Assembly (NCBI GenBank): GCA_037968755.1
Contig: JBBKWB010000148.1
Span: forward strand, 1-19,651
Source of the DNA: Woeseia sp037968755
GTDB lineage: Bacteria; Pseudomonadota; Gammaproteobacteria; Steroidobacterales; Woeseiaceae
DNA: 19,651 nt
Reading direction: 5' to 3'
In this document: positions 7,519 to 15,986 of the stretch, in pieces
Position numbering within the stretch: the first letter of the stretch is position 1
Layout of the letters: each line of letters begins with the position of its first letter
Notes under the pieces: generated by a model
The model's database searches: none
Told to the model about the DNA's origin: nothing
Seen by the model: only the letters and a program-made list of their open reading frames with translations
Made by a program: the position numbers and the translations under genes

Positions 7519-8817
7519 CTGATAAACCCGAACGTAGTCGACAAGCATCTGCTGCGGAAAAATTGAGTCGTCGATAGGCCCGCCGGCGCGCCCCCAGGCG
7601 CCGCCTACTGCGACATTGAGAATCAGATTGTAGGGGTGATCATAAGGCCAGGCGTTCCAGCCTGTGTTCTCGTTTCGATACATGAAATAGTGTGTGTCGT
7701 CGACTAAGATATCGATGCGTTCGGGCTTCCATTCGAGTGCGTATACGTGAAACTCTTTATGCAGGTCGTCGAGCAAGATACGGCCTTTGCGCTGCTCCCA
7801 TTTCATCCAGTAATACGCCTCGTTATGCACCGTGCCGTGCACGTGTCCCATCTGGTAGCCGACATGCTCCATGATGTCGATCTCGCCGGAGTTTGGCCAC
7901 GCATCGCAGGTGTCGCTGCCTTGCCAGTCTTCACCGGGCTCGCATGTTGTCGAGTATTTGTACGGATCGCTCGGCAACATCCAGATGGCGGCCCACGTGC
8001 CCTGTCCCCGCGGCAGTTTGGCGCGGACTTCGAAGCGACCGTAAAGAAAGTCGCCCTTGCCTGCTGAGTGGATCCGGCCAGACGTGTACTCGGCGCCCTT
8101 GTATTCCTCTTTGTGCGCTTCGATGACGAGCATTCCGTCTTCGACGCGAATGTTTTTCACGCGATCTGTGTACGCCTGGTCCTCGTCATTGACCTTACGT
8201 GGCTCCCAGATGTCGGCGCTCCACTTGCTGTCGTCCAGCGCGTCACCATCAAACTCGTCACTCCAGACAAGTTGCCAATCGCCACGCGGCCGATTCTTGT
8301 CGCGAACCGTGAGACCGCTCAATGTGGGTTCGCCCGCTAACGCGTTAAAACTGATATTCAGTTCCCCATCGCGAACAACAACGTTAGGGGTCGTAACGGT
8401 CAGTGCAGAGAACGCCTTGCCGTCACGAAATGCCACGATATCCAGACCATCAATGACTCGCTTGCCCTCCGCGAATACGTCCAAAACTCGCGCGCCGCTC
8501 GCTACGTCGTCAGGCTCGGCAAAATGAAACGTAAGATCGTAAGTTCCGTTCGCAAGTTTACGAACTATCTCGATATCGCCTTCGCGGTAGGTTTGATATA
8601 GGCCCTGGTCCTGCGAGCCCTTTACCCTGTCGAGCGTTCCGACTACACCGCCATGTATAGATGACTCAGCTTCGTACTTTGTGCCATCAACGCCTTCGTA
8701 GGCTGGTCCCCCGATGTTTACCGCCCACACCAAATCCGCCGTGTTCGGTGCGGTGCCGCACGATGCCAGTACGAGCACTGGCATCAGAACCAACAAATGT
8801 TTGAGCCACCCCTTCAT
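7507..8817 (-). CDS. GH16 endo-beta-glucanase (laminarinase-type) lipoprotein with malectin-like domain, 436 aa
   Basis: Secreted endo-acting glycoside hydrolase likely cleaving beta-1,3-glucan such as laminarin. The N-terminus MKGWLKHLLVLMPVLVLASC is a type II signal peptide with the lipidated Cys at residue 20, so it is cell-surface or periplasmic. Residues about 29-172 form a malectin-like carbohydrate-binding domain (VNIGGPAYEG at its start, GTYDLTFHFAEP in the middle). The catalytic jelly roll follows from about residue 182 (WQLVWSDEFDG) to the C-terminus, with the GH16 active-site motif GEIDIMEH: nucleophile E312, assisting D314 and acid/base E317. Cys292 and Cys304 in the loop before the active site could form a disulfide. 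ATG 8817 is preferred over 8841 because the signal peptide then starts normally. It is transcribed divergently from the halogenase operon, with a LacI-type palindrome between them. GH16 also covers agarases and carrageenases, so the substrate is an inference. Confidence 0.93.
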   Translation of the reverse strand: MKGWLKHLLVLMPVLVLASCGTAPNTADLVWAVNIGGPAYEGVDGTKYEAESSIHGGVVGTLDRVKGSQDQGLYQTYREGDIEIVRKLANGTYDLTFHFAEPDDVASGARVLDVFAEGKRVIDGLDIVAFRDGKAFSALTVTTPNVVVRDGELNISFNALAGEPTLSGLTVRDKNRPRGDWQLVWSDEFDGDALDDSKWSADIWEPRKVNDEDQAYTDRVKNIRVEDGMLVIEAHKEEYKGAEYTSGRIHSAGKGDFLYGRFEVRAKLPRGQGTWAAIWMLPSDPYKYSTTCEPGEDWQGSDTCDAWPNSGEIDIMEHVGYQMGHVHGTVHNEAYYWMKWEQRKGRILLDDLHKEFHVYALEWKPERIDILVDDTHYFMYRNENTGWNAWPYDHPYNLILNVAVGGAWGRAGGPIDDSIFPQQMLVDYVRVYQLMQ

Positions 8818-8841
8818 AATCTGCCTGGCCTCTGTGGACAT

Positions 8842-8977
8842 TTACCGAACGACGGACTATTGTTCTTGACAGCGCTGTCAATTGCAACAAGTATGACTCC
8901 AGCGGCCACGGCAGCCAAATCGCAGATTCGGTATAAATAGCTGTTTTCTCTACTGAAATCGGGCCGATGAGATAAAC
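8842..8977. promoter_or_regulatory. Divergent promoter region between the GH16 gene and the halogenase operon
   Basis: This short non-coding stretch must carry promoters in both directions. For the minus-strand GH16 gene, TTGCAA (8890-8885) and AACAAT (17-base spacing) are a possible -35/-10 pair with the 16-bp palindrome filling the spacer, so a bound repressor would block polymerase. For the plus-strand operon, TATAAAT at about 8931-8937 is a good -10 candidate; its -35 is unclear. The boxes are read by eye and are weak matches. Confidence 0.55.
8866..8881. promoter_or_regulatory. LacI-family-type operator, perfect 16-bp palindrome TTGACAGCGCTGTCAA
   Basis: A perfect palindrome with the central CG step typical of LacI/GalR-family operators; TGACAGCGCTGTCA-like sites control carbohydrate-utilisation genes in marine and plant-associated gammaproteobacteria. 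It lies 49 bases upstream of the GH16 start and 118 bases upstream of the first halogenase start. No LacI-family gene is in the window, so the regulator must be encoded elsewhere. The palindrome is seen; the regulator class is inferred from its form and its neighbour. Confidence 0.7.
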
Positions 8978-8998
8978 ATGTGGGATACTCACCGGAAT

Positions 8999-10561
8999 AT
9001 GGAAAACAGCGTTTCCAGAATTGTCATTGTGGGTGGAGGCAGCGCCGGCTGGCTGACTGCCGGCGTCATTGCAGCAGAACATTGCGGCCCCTCTCAGGCA
9101 GAGCAGCCATTCGAACTACTGCTGATTGAGTCACCGGATATACCGACCATTGGCGTGGGTGAAGGCACCTGGCCATCCATGCGAGCGACGCTGCAGCGCA
9201 TTGGACTGTCGGAGACTGACTTGATTCGCGAGTGCGACGCCAGCTTCAAGCAAGGTACGCATTTTCGCGGCTGGCGTACGGGTAGCTCAGACACCTACAG
9301 CCATCCGTTTACTGTTCCCACAGACTACGCCGACATCAGTCTCGCCCCGCACTGGCTGTCGCTGAACAATGCTTCTCAGTTTGCGGACGCGGTGACACCT
9401 CAGACTGCATTATTTGCCGACTGCCTCGCCCCAAAACAAATCACAACACCCGAATACGCATTTGTGGTGAATTACGGTTATCACCTGGACGCCGGAAAGT
9501 TTGCTGAACTGCTGCGCCGGCACTGCACCGAGCAATTGAGCGTTCAGCACATACAGGCCAATGTGTCGCAGATAAATGCTGCGGACAACGGAGACATTCG
9601 CTCAGTCAGCACCGACAGAGCGGGCGAAATAGCCGCTGATCTGTTCATCGACTGTACGGGAACGAAGAGCCTGCTTTTGGGTGAACACTTTGACATTCCA
9701 TTTCAGTCTCAACAGGCCTACCTGTTTAATGATACTGCGCTGGCGGCACAGGTCCCGTACACAGAAGAGAACAAGCCGGTCCAATCCTGCACACTGTCTA
9801 CGGCGCAGACCGCTGGCTGGATCTGGGACATTGGCTTGCCGACGCGTCGCGGAACCGGCCACGTTTACTCCAGCGCACATATATCGGAAGACGAGGCCAC
9901 GGCTCAGTTGCTGTCTTACATCAAGGAAACTGCTGACGACGCAACCGCGAACAGTGCCGTGATAAGAAAGATTGGGTTTCAGCCCGGCCATCGGCGCGAG
10001 TTCTGGCACAGGAACTGTGTTGCCATTGGCATGTCATCCGGTTTTATTGAGCCGCTCGAAGCGTCAGCGCTGGTAATGGTAGAACTAGCGGCTGGGATGA
10101 TTGCGGACCAGCTGCCGCCAAACCGGGACGTAATGGACATCGTCGCCAAGCGCTACAACCAGAAGTTTCTGCGACACTGGAACCAGATCATCGAGTTTCT
10201 GAAACTGCACTATGTACTGAGCGCTCGCGACGACTCTCCTTATTGGCAGGACAATCACGCTCCCGCATCAATCCCACACAAGCTCAGAGAACAACTCAAA
10301 CTATGGCGGCACCGGAGCCCATGGCACCAGGATGCAGAAGCCGTTGATGAACTGTTTCCAATCGCGAGCTATCAGTACATTCTCTATGGCATGGGGTTCA
10401 AAACGGAGCCCCGCCACACGCGTAAATACCGGCAGGAGCAGCGCTATGCGACGGAATTATTTCAGAAGAATGTTGCGCGGGGCGCACAACTCCAGAAAGC
10501 TATGCCTGGTAACAGGGAACTGCTGAATAAAGTAGCGGAATTTGGTTTCCAAAAGCTGTAA
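8999..10561 (+). CDS. Flavin-dependent tryptophan-halogenase-family protein 1, 520 aa
   Basis: FADH2-dependent halogenase family; members chlorinate or brominate electron-rich aromatics, classically tryptophan or indole, via hypohalous acid and a catalytic lysine. Residues 8-17 carry the FAD-binding motif IVIVGGGSAGW. GVGEGTWP near residue 54 and DASFKQGTHFRGW follow, with K84 at the place of the catalytic lysine (K79 in PrnA). The halogenase signature WxWxIP is altered to WIWDIGLP (274-281). EPLEASAL (351-358) matches the FxEPLEST block, with E354 at the place of PrnA E346 but Ala-Ser instead of Ser-Thr. ATG 8999 is preferred; ATG 8978 would add seven residues and neither has a strong ribosome site. 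First gene of the operon, 25 bases before sapC. It groups with the SapC-associated halogenases whose substrates are mostly unknown, so the substrate is left open. Confidence 0.9.
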   Translation: MENSVSRIVIVGGGSAGWLTAGVIAAEHCGPSQAEQPFELLLIESPDIPTIGVGEGTWPSMRATLQRIGLSETDLIRECDASFKQGTHFRGWRTGSSDTYSHPFTVPTDYADISLAPHWLSLNNASQFADAVTPQTALFADCLAPKQITTPEYAFVVNYGYHLDAGKFAELLRRHCTEQLSVQHIQANVSQINAADNGDIRSVSTDRAGEIAADLFIDCTGTKSLLLGEHFDIPFQSQQAYLFNDTALAAQVPYTEENKPVQSCTLSTAQTAGWIWDIGLPTRRGTGHVYSSAHISEDEATAQLLSYIKETADDATANSAVIRKIGFQPGHRREFWHRNCVAIGMSSGFIEPLEASALVMVELAAGMIADQLPPNRDVMDIVAKRYNQKFLRHWNQIIEFLKLHYVLSARDDSPYWQDNHAPASIPHKLREQLKLWRHRSPWHQDAEAVDELFPIASYQYILYGMGFKTEPRHTRKYRQEQRYATELFQKNVARGAQLQKAMPGNRELLNKVAEFGFQKL

Positions 10562-10586
10562 GCGACAGACACAGGAAGAGTTTTGT

Positions 10587-11294
10587 ATGAGCCAGTACGA
10601 GGTCCTGAACAAGGAAAAGCATCGACATATACGGATCAGGTCAGGCTACGGCGCGGCGCTCGGCGATTCGGTTATGTACGTAACGACGTTTCCGATGGAA
10701 TTCCGTGATATCCAGAGCTGTTATCCGATTCTGTTTACCAAGGATCCGAAAACGGGCGGCTTTTTTGCCGTGGCCATACTGGGTTTCGACGCCGATCAGA
10801 ATCTGTTTCTGCAGGAGGATCGCTGGGATGCAAGCTACGTTCCTGCCGCGGCACAACGTCAGCCGTTCCTATTAGCCACCGGTGCAGACAATGACAACCC
10901 GGTCGTTTCACTGCACCTCGATCATCCGCGAGTCAGTCAGAATGACGGCGAGGCTTTGTTTGACGATAAGGGTGATGCAACAGAATTTCTTAATCAGAAA
11001 ATTGCGATACTGGATAAGCTGCATCGTGGACTGCAACATAACGATGGATTCGTAAGCGCCCTGCTAGAGCACGAACTGCTCGAGCAAATCACTCTTGATC
11101 TCACGTTCAATGACGGCGACAAAAAAAGCTTGCAGGGTTTTTACAGCATCGCGGAAGAACGGCTTTACCAACTGAAAGGAGACGTGTTGGAGACGCTAAA
11201 CCAAGCTGGCTACCTGCAACCCATATTCATGGCAGTAGCGTCCTTGTCCCGGATGCGTGACGTTATTGAACGACGAAACCGGCTCCAGGCTTAA
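10587..11294 (+). CDS. sapC: SapC family protein, 235 aa
   Basis: The protein matches the SapC family by its early block (HRHIRIRSGYGAALGD, then VTTFPMEFRDIQSCYPILFT), the GFFAVAILGF block and DRWDASYVPAAAQRQPF. SapC was first named in Campylobacter surface-layer work, but most proteobacterial members sit beside tryptophan-halogenase genes, cupin_8 proteins and TonB-dependent receptors, and their biochemical role is unknown. There is no signal peptide, so it is cytoplasmic. ATG 10587 is chosen because AGGAAGAG lies about 8 bases upstream; the open frame extends to 10542, overlapping halogenase 1. The 20-base gap to the oxygenase gene indicates co-transcription. Its position between the modification enzymes suggests a substrate-handling partner for them, which is inference. 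Confidence 0.92.
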   Translation: MSQYEVLNKEKHRHIRIRSGYGAALGDSVMYVTTFPMEFRDIQSCYPILFTKDPKTGGFFAVAILGFDADQNLFLQEDRWDASYVPAAAQRQPFLLATGADNDNPVVSLHLDHPRVSQNDGEALFDDKGDATEFLNQKIAILDKLHRGLQHNDGFVSALLEHELLEQITLDLTFNDGDKKSLQGFYSIAEERLYQLKGDVLETLNQAGYLQPIFMAVASLSRMRDVIERRNRLQA

Positions 11295-11314
11295 CGAGAG
11301 ATTCGGGTGGACGC

Positions 11315-12343
11315 ATGACAAACAAGCACGTCCTTCATGACATTGGTCAGTCGATCGCGGAGACGAGCGATATCACCGTCGCGGATCTCAGCGATGACTT
11401 GCTCGCATCCGAACAACCGCTGGTCATAAGAGGCTTGGCCTCTGACTGGCCTGCCATCAAACATGGCCTTGAGTCGGACGACAAGATTGTTGATTACCTG
11501 CTGGGGTTTGACTCGGACAAAGTAGTCACAGCCCTTTACTCACCTCCTGAAGCAGCGGGACGAATCTTCTACAACGAAGACATGACCGGCTTTAATTTTG
11601 AGTATCGGCGGATGGCGCTCAAGGAAGCGCTGCAACTGGCTCAGTCTCATGTTGGTCTGCCTTCGCCGCCATCGCTGTATGTCGGCTCTACCAACGTTGA
11701 TCATTGGCTACCGGGATTCAGGGAGCGAAACGACTTGCCGATTCAACACCTGGACCCGCTGGTCAGCATCTGGATCGGTAACCAGAGTCGGGTAGCCGCA
11801 CACTATGATTTCCCATCGAATATTGCCTGCGTGGTCGCGGGGCACCGGCGGGTCCTCTTGTTCCCTCCGGAGCAATTAAAGAACCTTTATGTGGGACCGC
11901 TGGACTTCACACCAGCCGGTCAACCCATCAGCCTGGTGGATTTTGAGGCACCTGATTATGAGCAATTCCCGAGATTCCGGGAGGCCGTCAAGACGGCTCA
12001 AATGGCAGTGCTGGAACCGGGGGATGCAGTCATCGTCCCGAGTATGTGGTGGCATCACCTGGAAGCGCTGGATGGTTTCAATGTGCTGGTGAACTATTGG
12101 TGGCGTAATTCACCGTCTCACATGGGACCGCCGTTGAGCGTGCTGCAGCACGCGTTACTCGGTCTTCGCGATTTGCCTGAGAATCAAAGAAAACAATGGC
12201 AGGCGGTGTTTGAGTTTTACGTGTTTCATCCAGACCCGAAGAATTTCGAACACATTCCCGATTCGGCGCGAGGCATCCTGAATACTGTTGATGAGAAAAC
12301 CGCGCAGCAAATCCGTAAGATGCTAAGAGACAAACTGTTGTAG
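11315..12343 (+). CDS. Cupin_8/JmjC-like Fe(II)/2-oxoglutarate oxygenase, 342 aa
   Basis: A cytoplasmic cupin-like (JmjC-fold) protein expected to hydroxylate a side chain using Fe(II), 2-oxoglutarate and oxygen. The opening VIRGLASDWPAI (37-48) is the typical start of cupin_8 proteins. The iron ligands are visible: HxD in AAHYDFPSN (H163, D165) and the distal His in VPSMWWHHLEAL (H247, less likely H248). HRRVLLFPPEQ (177-187) supplies the basic residue region for 2-oxoglutarate binding. All three ligands are present, so it should be active. GGGTGG at 11305-11310 is the ribosome site. It lies between sapC and halogenase 2 with gaps of 20 and 12 bases. Relatives include asparaginyl and other protein hydroxylases (FIH-type), which makes a peptide or protein substrate plausible but not shown. 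Confidence 0.9.
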   Translation: MTNKHVLHDIGQSIAETSDITVADLSDDLLASEQPLVIRGLASDWPAIKHGLESDDKIVDYLLGFDSDKVVTALYSPPEAAGRIFYNEDMTGFNFEYRRMALKEALQLAQSHVGLPSPPSLYVGSTNVDHWLPGFRERNDLPIQHLDPLVSIWIGNQSRVAAHYDFPSNIACVVAGHRRVLLFPPEQLKNLYVGPLDFTPAGQPISLVDFEAPDYEQFPRFREAVKTAQMAVLEPGDAVIVPSMWWHHLEALDGFNVLVNYWWRNSPSHMGPPLSVLQHALLGLRDLPENQRKQWQAVFEFYVFHPDPKNFEHIPDSARGILNTVDEKTAQQIRKMLRDKLL

Positions 12344-12355
12344 GTCGGAAGTATT

Positions 12356-13843
12356 TTGTCAGCTAATAAAGTAAAGAACATAGTCGTAGTCGGCGGAGGG
12401 ACCGCAGGATGGACTGCGGCAGTGTCTATAGCCCGACTGATCGGGGCTAATCTGAATGTGACCTTAGTTGAATCGGATGCCATTGGTACGATCGGCGTTG
12501 GCGAGGCGACGATTCCGCCATTCAGAACGCTGCATCGCTTGCTGAAGATAGATGAGGCGGAATTTTTATCGAAGGTGCAAGGCACTTTCAAGCTCGCTAT
12601 TCGTTTCGAGAACTGGCGGAAAAACGGCCACGACTATATCCATTCTTTCGGCACCACGGGTCAGGGTTGCTGGGCGGCAGGCTTTCAGCACTTCTGGCTG
12701 AAAGCCCGGGCACTTGGCTTTGCTGAAGACTACGGCCGCTATGCTCCGGAGTTGATGGCCGCAGTGGCGAACAAGTTTGGATTGCTACAAGAGAATGGGT
12801 TGAGCTATGCCTATCATATCGATGCAACAGTTTATGCCGGTTACTTGCGTCAGCTTGCAGAGCAGGATGGCGTAACCCGAGTCGAAGGCAAAATAGTTGA
12901 GGTGCATCAGACTGAATCGGGTGACATCTCTGGAGTAGTACTGGAATCAGGACAGGCTGTAAAAGGTGATCTGTTCATCGACTGCACAGGTTTTGCCAGC
13001 TTGTTAATCGGCAAGACGCTTGGCACCGATTTTGAAGACTGGACACATTGGTTACCTTGCGATCGCGCCGTAGCCGTGCAGACTGAAGCGGTCAGTGAAC
13101 CCATTCCCTACACTCGCTCTATCGCCAGAGAGAGCGGCTGGCAATGGCGAATTCCGCTGCAGACCCGAGTCGGCAATGGCCTGGTCTATTGCAGTGAGTA
13201 CATGAGTGACGATGAAGCAACGGACTCTCTGCTCGGCAACCTCGAGGGTGAAACCACCACGCAACCCAGGGTATTGCGCTTTCGCACCGGGCAGCGGGTG
13301 AAACACTGGAATCGTAACTGCATTGCCCTGGGCCTCTCGGCAGGATTTCTTGAACCACTGGAATCAACCAGTATTCATCTCATCCAGCGAGGCGTAATCA
13401 GGCTGTTACAAATGTTTCCCTACAGCGGCATCGTCGAATCGGAACGGGCTGAATTCAATCGCCAGATGGATAATGAGTTTCGTTTCATACGCGACTTCAT
13501 CATCATGCACTACCATGTCAACGAACGGACGGACTCCGAATTCTGGCGTCGCTGCCGCGACATGGATATTCCTGACGGTCTGCAACATCGTCTGGACCTG
13601 TTTCGCGATACCGGCCGCGTGTTCGAAGCCGAGTACGATATTTTTCGCGAGAACAGCTGGATCCAGGTCATGTTAGGGCAAGGCATTGAGCCAAAAAGCT
13701 ATCACCCCATTGTGGATATGATCAGTGAGCAGGAGCTGCGCCAGTTCATGCAAATCCAGGCTCAGAAAGTTGACCACGTGCTGAGCCAGTTGCCAACCCA
13801 CCAGGAATTCATCAGCCGCTACTGTCCAACCTCCAATGCGTAA
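12356..13843 (+). CDS. Flavin-dependent tryptophan-halogenase-family protein 2, 495 aa
   Basis: It contains a full set of halogenase motifs: FAD site IVVVGGGTAGW (9-19), GVGEATIPPF (47-56), catalytic lysine K79 in GTFKLAIRFENW (the same number as in PrnA), the signature WQWRIP (262-267), and FLEPLESTSI with E336 matching PrnA E346 and the Ser-Thr that contacts halide. By sequence it is therefore the more canonical of the two halogenases. The start is TTG 12356 with GGAAG 4 bases upstream, an unusual start codon that may lower expression; no nearby ATG or GTG fits. It overlaps the next gene by 8 bases. The substrate is probably an indole/tryptophan moiety or another phenol or pyrrole; the sequence alone cannot tell, nor chloride from bromide. 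In a marine setting bromination is possible. Confidence 0.92.
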   Translation: MSANKVKNIVVVGGGTAGWTAAVSIARLIGANLNVTLVESDAIGTIGVGEATIPPFRTLHRLLKIDEAEFLSKVQGTFKLAIRFENWRKNGHDYIHSFGTTGQGCWAAGFQHFWLKARALGFAEDYGRYAPELMAAVANKFGLLQENGLSYAYHIDATVYAGYLRQLAEQDGVTRVEGKIVEVHQTESGDISGVVLESGQAVKGDLFIDCTGFASLLIGKTLGTDFEDWTHWLPCDRAVAVQTEAVSEPIPYTRSIARESGWQWRIPLQTRVGNGLVYCSEYMSDDEATDSLLGNLEGETTTQPRVLRFRTGQRVKHWNRNCIALGLSAGFLEPLESTSIHLIQRGVIRLLQMFPYSGIVESERAEFNRQMDNEFRFIRDFIIMHYHVNERTDSEFWRRCRDMDIPDGLQHRLDLFRDTGRVFEAEYDIFRENSWIQVMLGQGIEPKSYHPIVDMISEQELRQFMQIQAQKVDHVLSQLPTHQEFISRYCPTSNA

Positions 13844-15986
13844 GACCCGGCAGAAAACTCACAACAAGAAAACATCCGAGGGTGCTCGCGACAAGACCAC
13901 GAGCAATCCAGCTCGGAACATAGTTTTCACGCTGATCACAACTATTCTTGTCCCGCTACTTTTCTTCGTAGTCATTGAGGTCGGCCTCAAACTTGTTGGC
14001 GTCGGTACATCGTTCGACTTTTTCCACAAGATTGACATCAACGGCCAGACGCACTACCAGGAAAACCCGGATTTTGCTGACCAGTTTTATCCTTCTTCAC
14101 TGAATATCGGGCCGGTGGAAAACACATTCTCTCAGGATCGCAGTTCCGAGTTGCTTCGAGTCTATGTGCTGGGCGGATCGGCGGCGCTGGGTTTCCCCCA
14201 CAAGAACCATGGCTTTGACAGGCTGCTGGCGGCCCAACTTGGAGCCGCCCTGCCGTCACGAAAAATCGAAGTTATCAATACAGCGATGACGTCGGTAAAT
14301 TCCCATGTCGTCTACGCAGTTGCGAAATCAATCCCGAATAACTCCGCCGATTTTGCCGTCATCCTGATGGGCAATAACGAAGTTGTGGGCCCCTACGGCC
14401 CCGGCACATTCAATCAAAACTTCCTGGCCAACATTTCCCTGATTCGCGGAATCCAGGCGCTCAAGCGCACAAGAACCTGGCAAGCTCTGGACCGCCTCTT
14501 CAAGACAGTAAGTCCCACCGATGAAAAACAGGAACTTGAGTGGGAAGGCATGCAGATGTTTGCAAACAACGGTGTCGCACACAACGACCCGCGAATGAAG
14601 AGTGTCTACAGTCACTATGAGGACAACTTAGCCAGTATCACTGAGACGCTGCGCAGCAAGGGTATGCACGTATTGCTGTCCTCGGTGCCCGTCAACCTCC
14701 GACAGTCCGCGCCCTTTCTGTCCGTCCATGACGCAGAATTGAGCGAAGGTCAGCTCGAGCAATGGCGCGACCTGATTAGTAGCGGATCCACGAGCGCCGA
14801 TGAACAGCGCTGGGATAGCGCGATCACTCAATTCCAGGCAGCACTGGAACTCGACCCGGAATACGCCGACACCCACTTCCGGCTAGCTACCGCCTACGAG
14901 AACCTCGGCAACCACAAGGCGGCCAGCGCTCACTATCGGCAGGCATTGGATCTGGATGCATTACGCTTTCGGGCCGACTCCAGGATCAATCAGATCATTC
15001 AAGATGTTGCCGCCAGCATCCAGAGTGACGCATTCAGCTTCGTCGACAGCGCCGCTGCTTTTGAGCAGGCAAGCCAACCATTCCAGCCCGGCTGGAACGT
15101 GCTGCTTGAACACGTTCATTACGATTTTTCCGGAAACCACATTCTCGCAGCGGAGATATCCCGCTCGATTGTTAACAACGTAACTGGGAACGACGATTAC
15201 CAGCCATTGCCGAGCTTTGATGTCGCCAGGCGAGTCGGATTTCCGAACTACGACACCATCGAGGAGATTAAGAACCTGCAGGGGATGATTCAGCACCCAC
15301 CTTTCCCCGGGCAAAGCAATTACGCCAAGCTCAAAGCTTTTCTGAATGACAAGCTGGAAAGCGTGACTAATGCCATTGGCTCACGCGCGGCAGTAGTTGG
15401 AAGACGCCAAGCGGTTGCGGAGCGAGGCCTTGCCGACTGGAAGGTGCATTTTGAACTGGCGGTGCTGTACCAGCGAATGCGCAACCGACCCGCCATGTAC
15501 CGCCACCTTAACCAGATAATCGAACTCTACCCGCACAACCGCGAAAGCTACATGAAGCTCGCGGAAGAACTGAGCAGGGACGCACGCTGGCGTGAAGTAA
15601 TACCCTATCTCGAGCAGTCTCTGTATTACACGAGAGGCGATGAGAGCAAGATCGCCGAGACCGTTAACTGGTTGGGCACCGCTTATCTACGAATCGGCGA
15701 CTATGAAAATGCACGAAAGCGGTTACTGGAAGTGCCGGCGAACTACCCGGACCAGATTGATTTGTCGCTTAAGGCCTATGCCAACCTGATCAGATACGCT
15801 CGCGAGCGGGGCGAACAGAAGGACCTGGCTCAATATGCAAGCGACGTTCAACGATATGCCAGGACACTGGTTCGACGGGGCAAAGATAAGGAGTACCCTC
15901 TGCTCTATGAACGTATGGCACAAGTTATGAGCATGGGAGGCTACACAGCTGAGGCGCAAGAGTGGACGGACGCAAAGACGCAATAG
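13836..15986 (+). CDS. Membrane-anchored SGNH-hydrolase-like protein with TPRs, 716 aa
   Basis: A basic cytoplasmic N-terminus precedes one membrane helix (about residues 29-54), placing the remainder in the periplasm. The SGNH/GDSL fold follows: block I as VLGGSAALGF with candidate nucleophile S115, block II N148, block III GNNE (179-182), and the C-terminal block as LLEHVHYDFSGNH with H428 as likely catalytic His and E425 where Asp is usual. A TPR pair is inserted at about 322-378 (HFRLATAYENLGNHKAASAH) inside the hydrolase domain, and more TPRs fill residues about 540-716. Such proteins deacylate or acylate sugars or polymers; family members occur near carbamoyltransferase/SxtJ genes. It overlaps halogenase 2 by 8 bases (ATGCGTAA) and touches the carbamoyltransferase start, so it links the two halves of the operon. 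Confidence 0.85.
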   Translation: MRKTRQKTHNKKTSEGARDKTTSNPARNIVFTLITTILVPLLFFVVIEVGLKLVGVGTSFDFFHKIDINGQTHYQENPDFADQFYPSSLNIGPVENTFSQDRSSELLRVYVLGGSAALGFPHKNHGFDRLLAAQLGAALPSRKIEVINTAMTSVNSHVVYAVAKSIPNNSADFAVILMGNNEVVGPYGPGTFNQNFLANISLIRGIQALKRTRTWQALDRLFKTVSPTDEKQELEWEGMQMFANNGVAHNDPRMKSVYSHYEDNLASITETLRSKGMHVLLSSVPVNLRQSAPFLSVHDAELSEGQLEQWRDLISSGSTSADEQRWDSAITQFQAALELDPEYADTHFRLATAYENLGNHKAASAHYRQALDLDALRFRADSRINQIIQDVAASIQSDAFSFVDSAAAFEQASQPFQPGWNVLLEHVHYDFSGNHILAAEISRSIVNNVTGNDDYQPLPSFDVARRVGFPNYDTIEEIKNLQGMIQHPPFPGQSNYAKLKAFLNDKLESVTNAIGSRAAVVGRRQAVAERGLADWKVHFELAVLYQRMRNRPAMYRHLNQIIELYPHNRESYMKLAEELSRDARWREVIPYLEQSLYYTRGDESKIAETVNWLGTAYLRIGDYENARKRLLEVPANYPDQIDLSLKAYANLIRYARERGEQKDLAQYASDVQRYARTLVRRGKDKEYPLLYERMAQVMSMGGYTAEAQEWTDAKTQ

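Noticed and set aside
8687..9082. Minus-strand open frame across the divergent promoter
   Set aside because: It overlaps both the GH16 and halogenase starts and the operator palindrome, and has no recognised domain.
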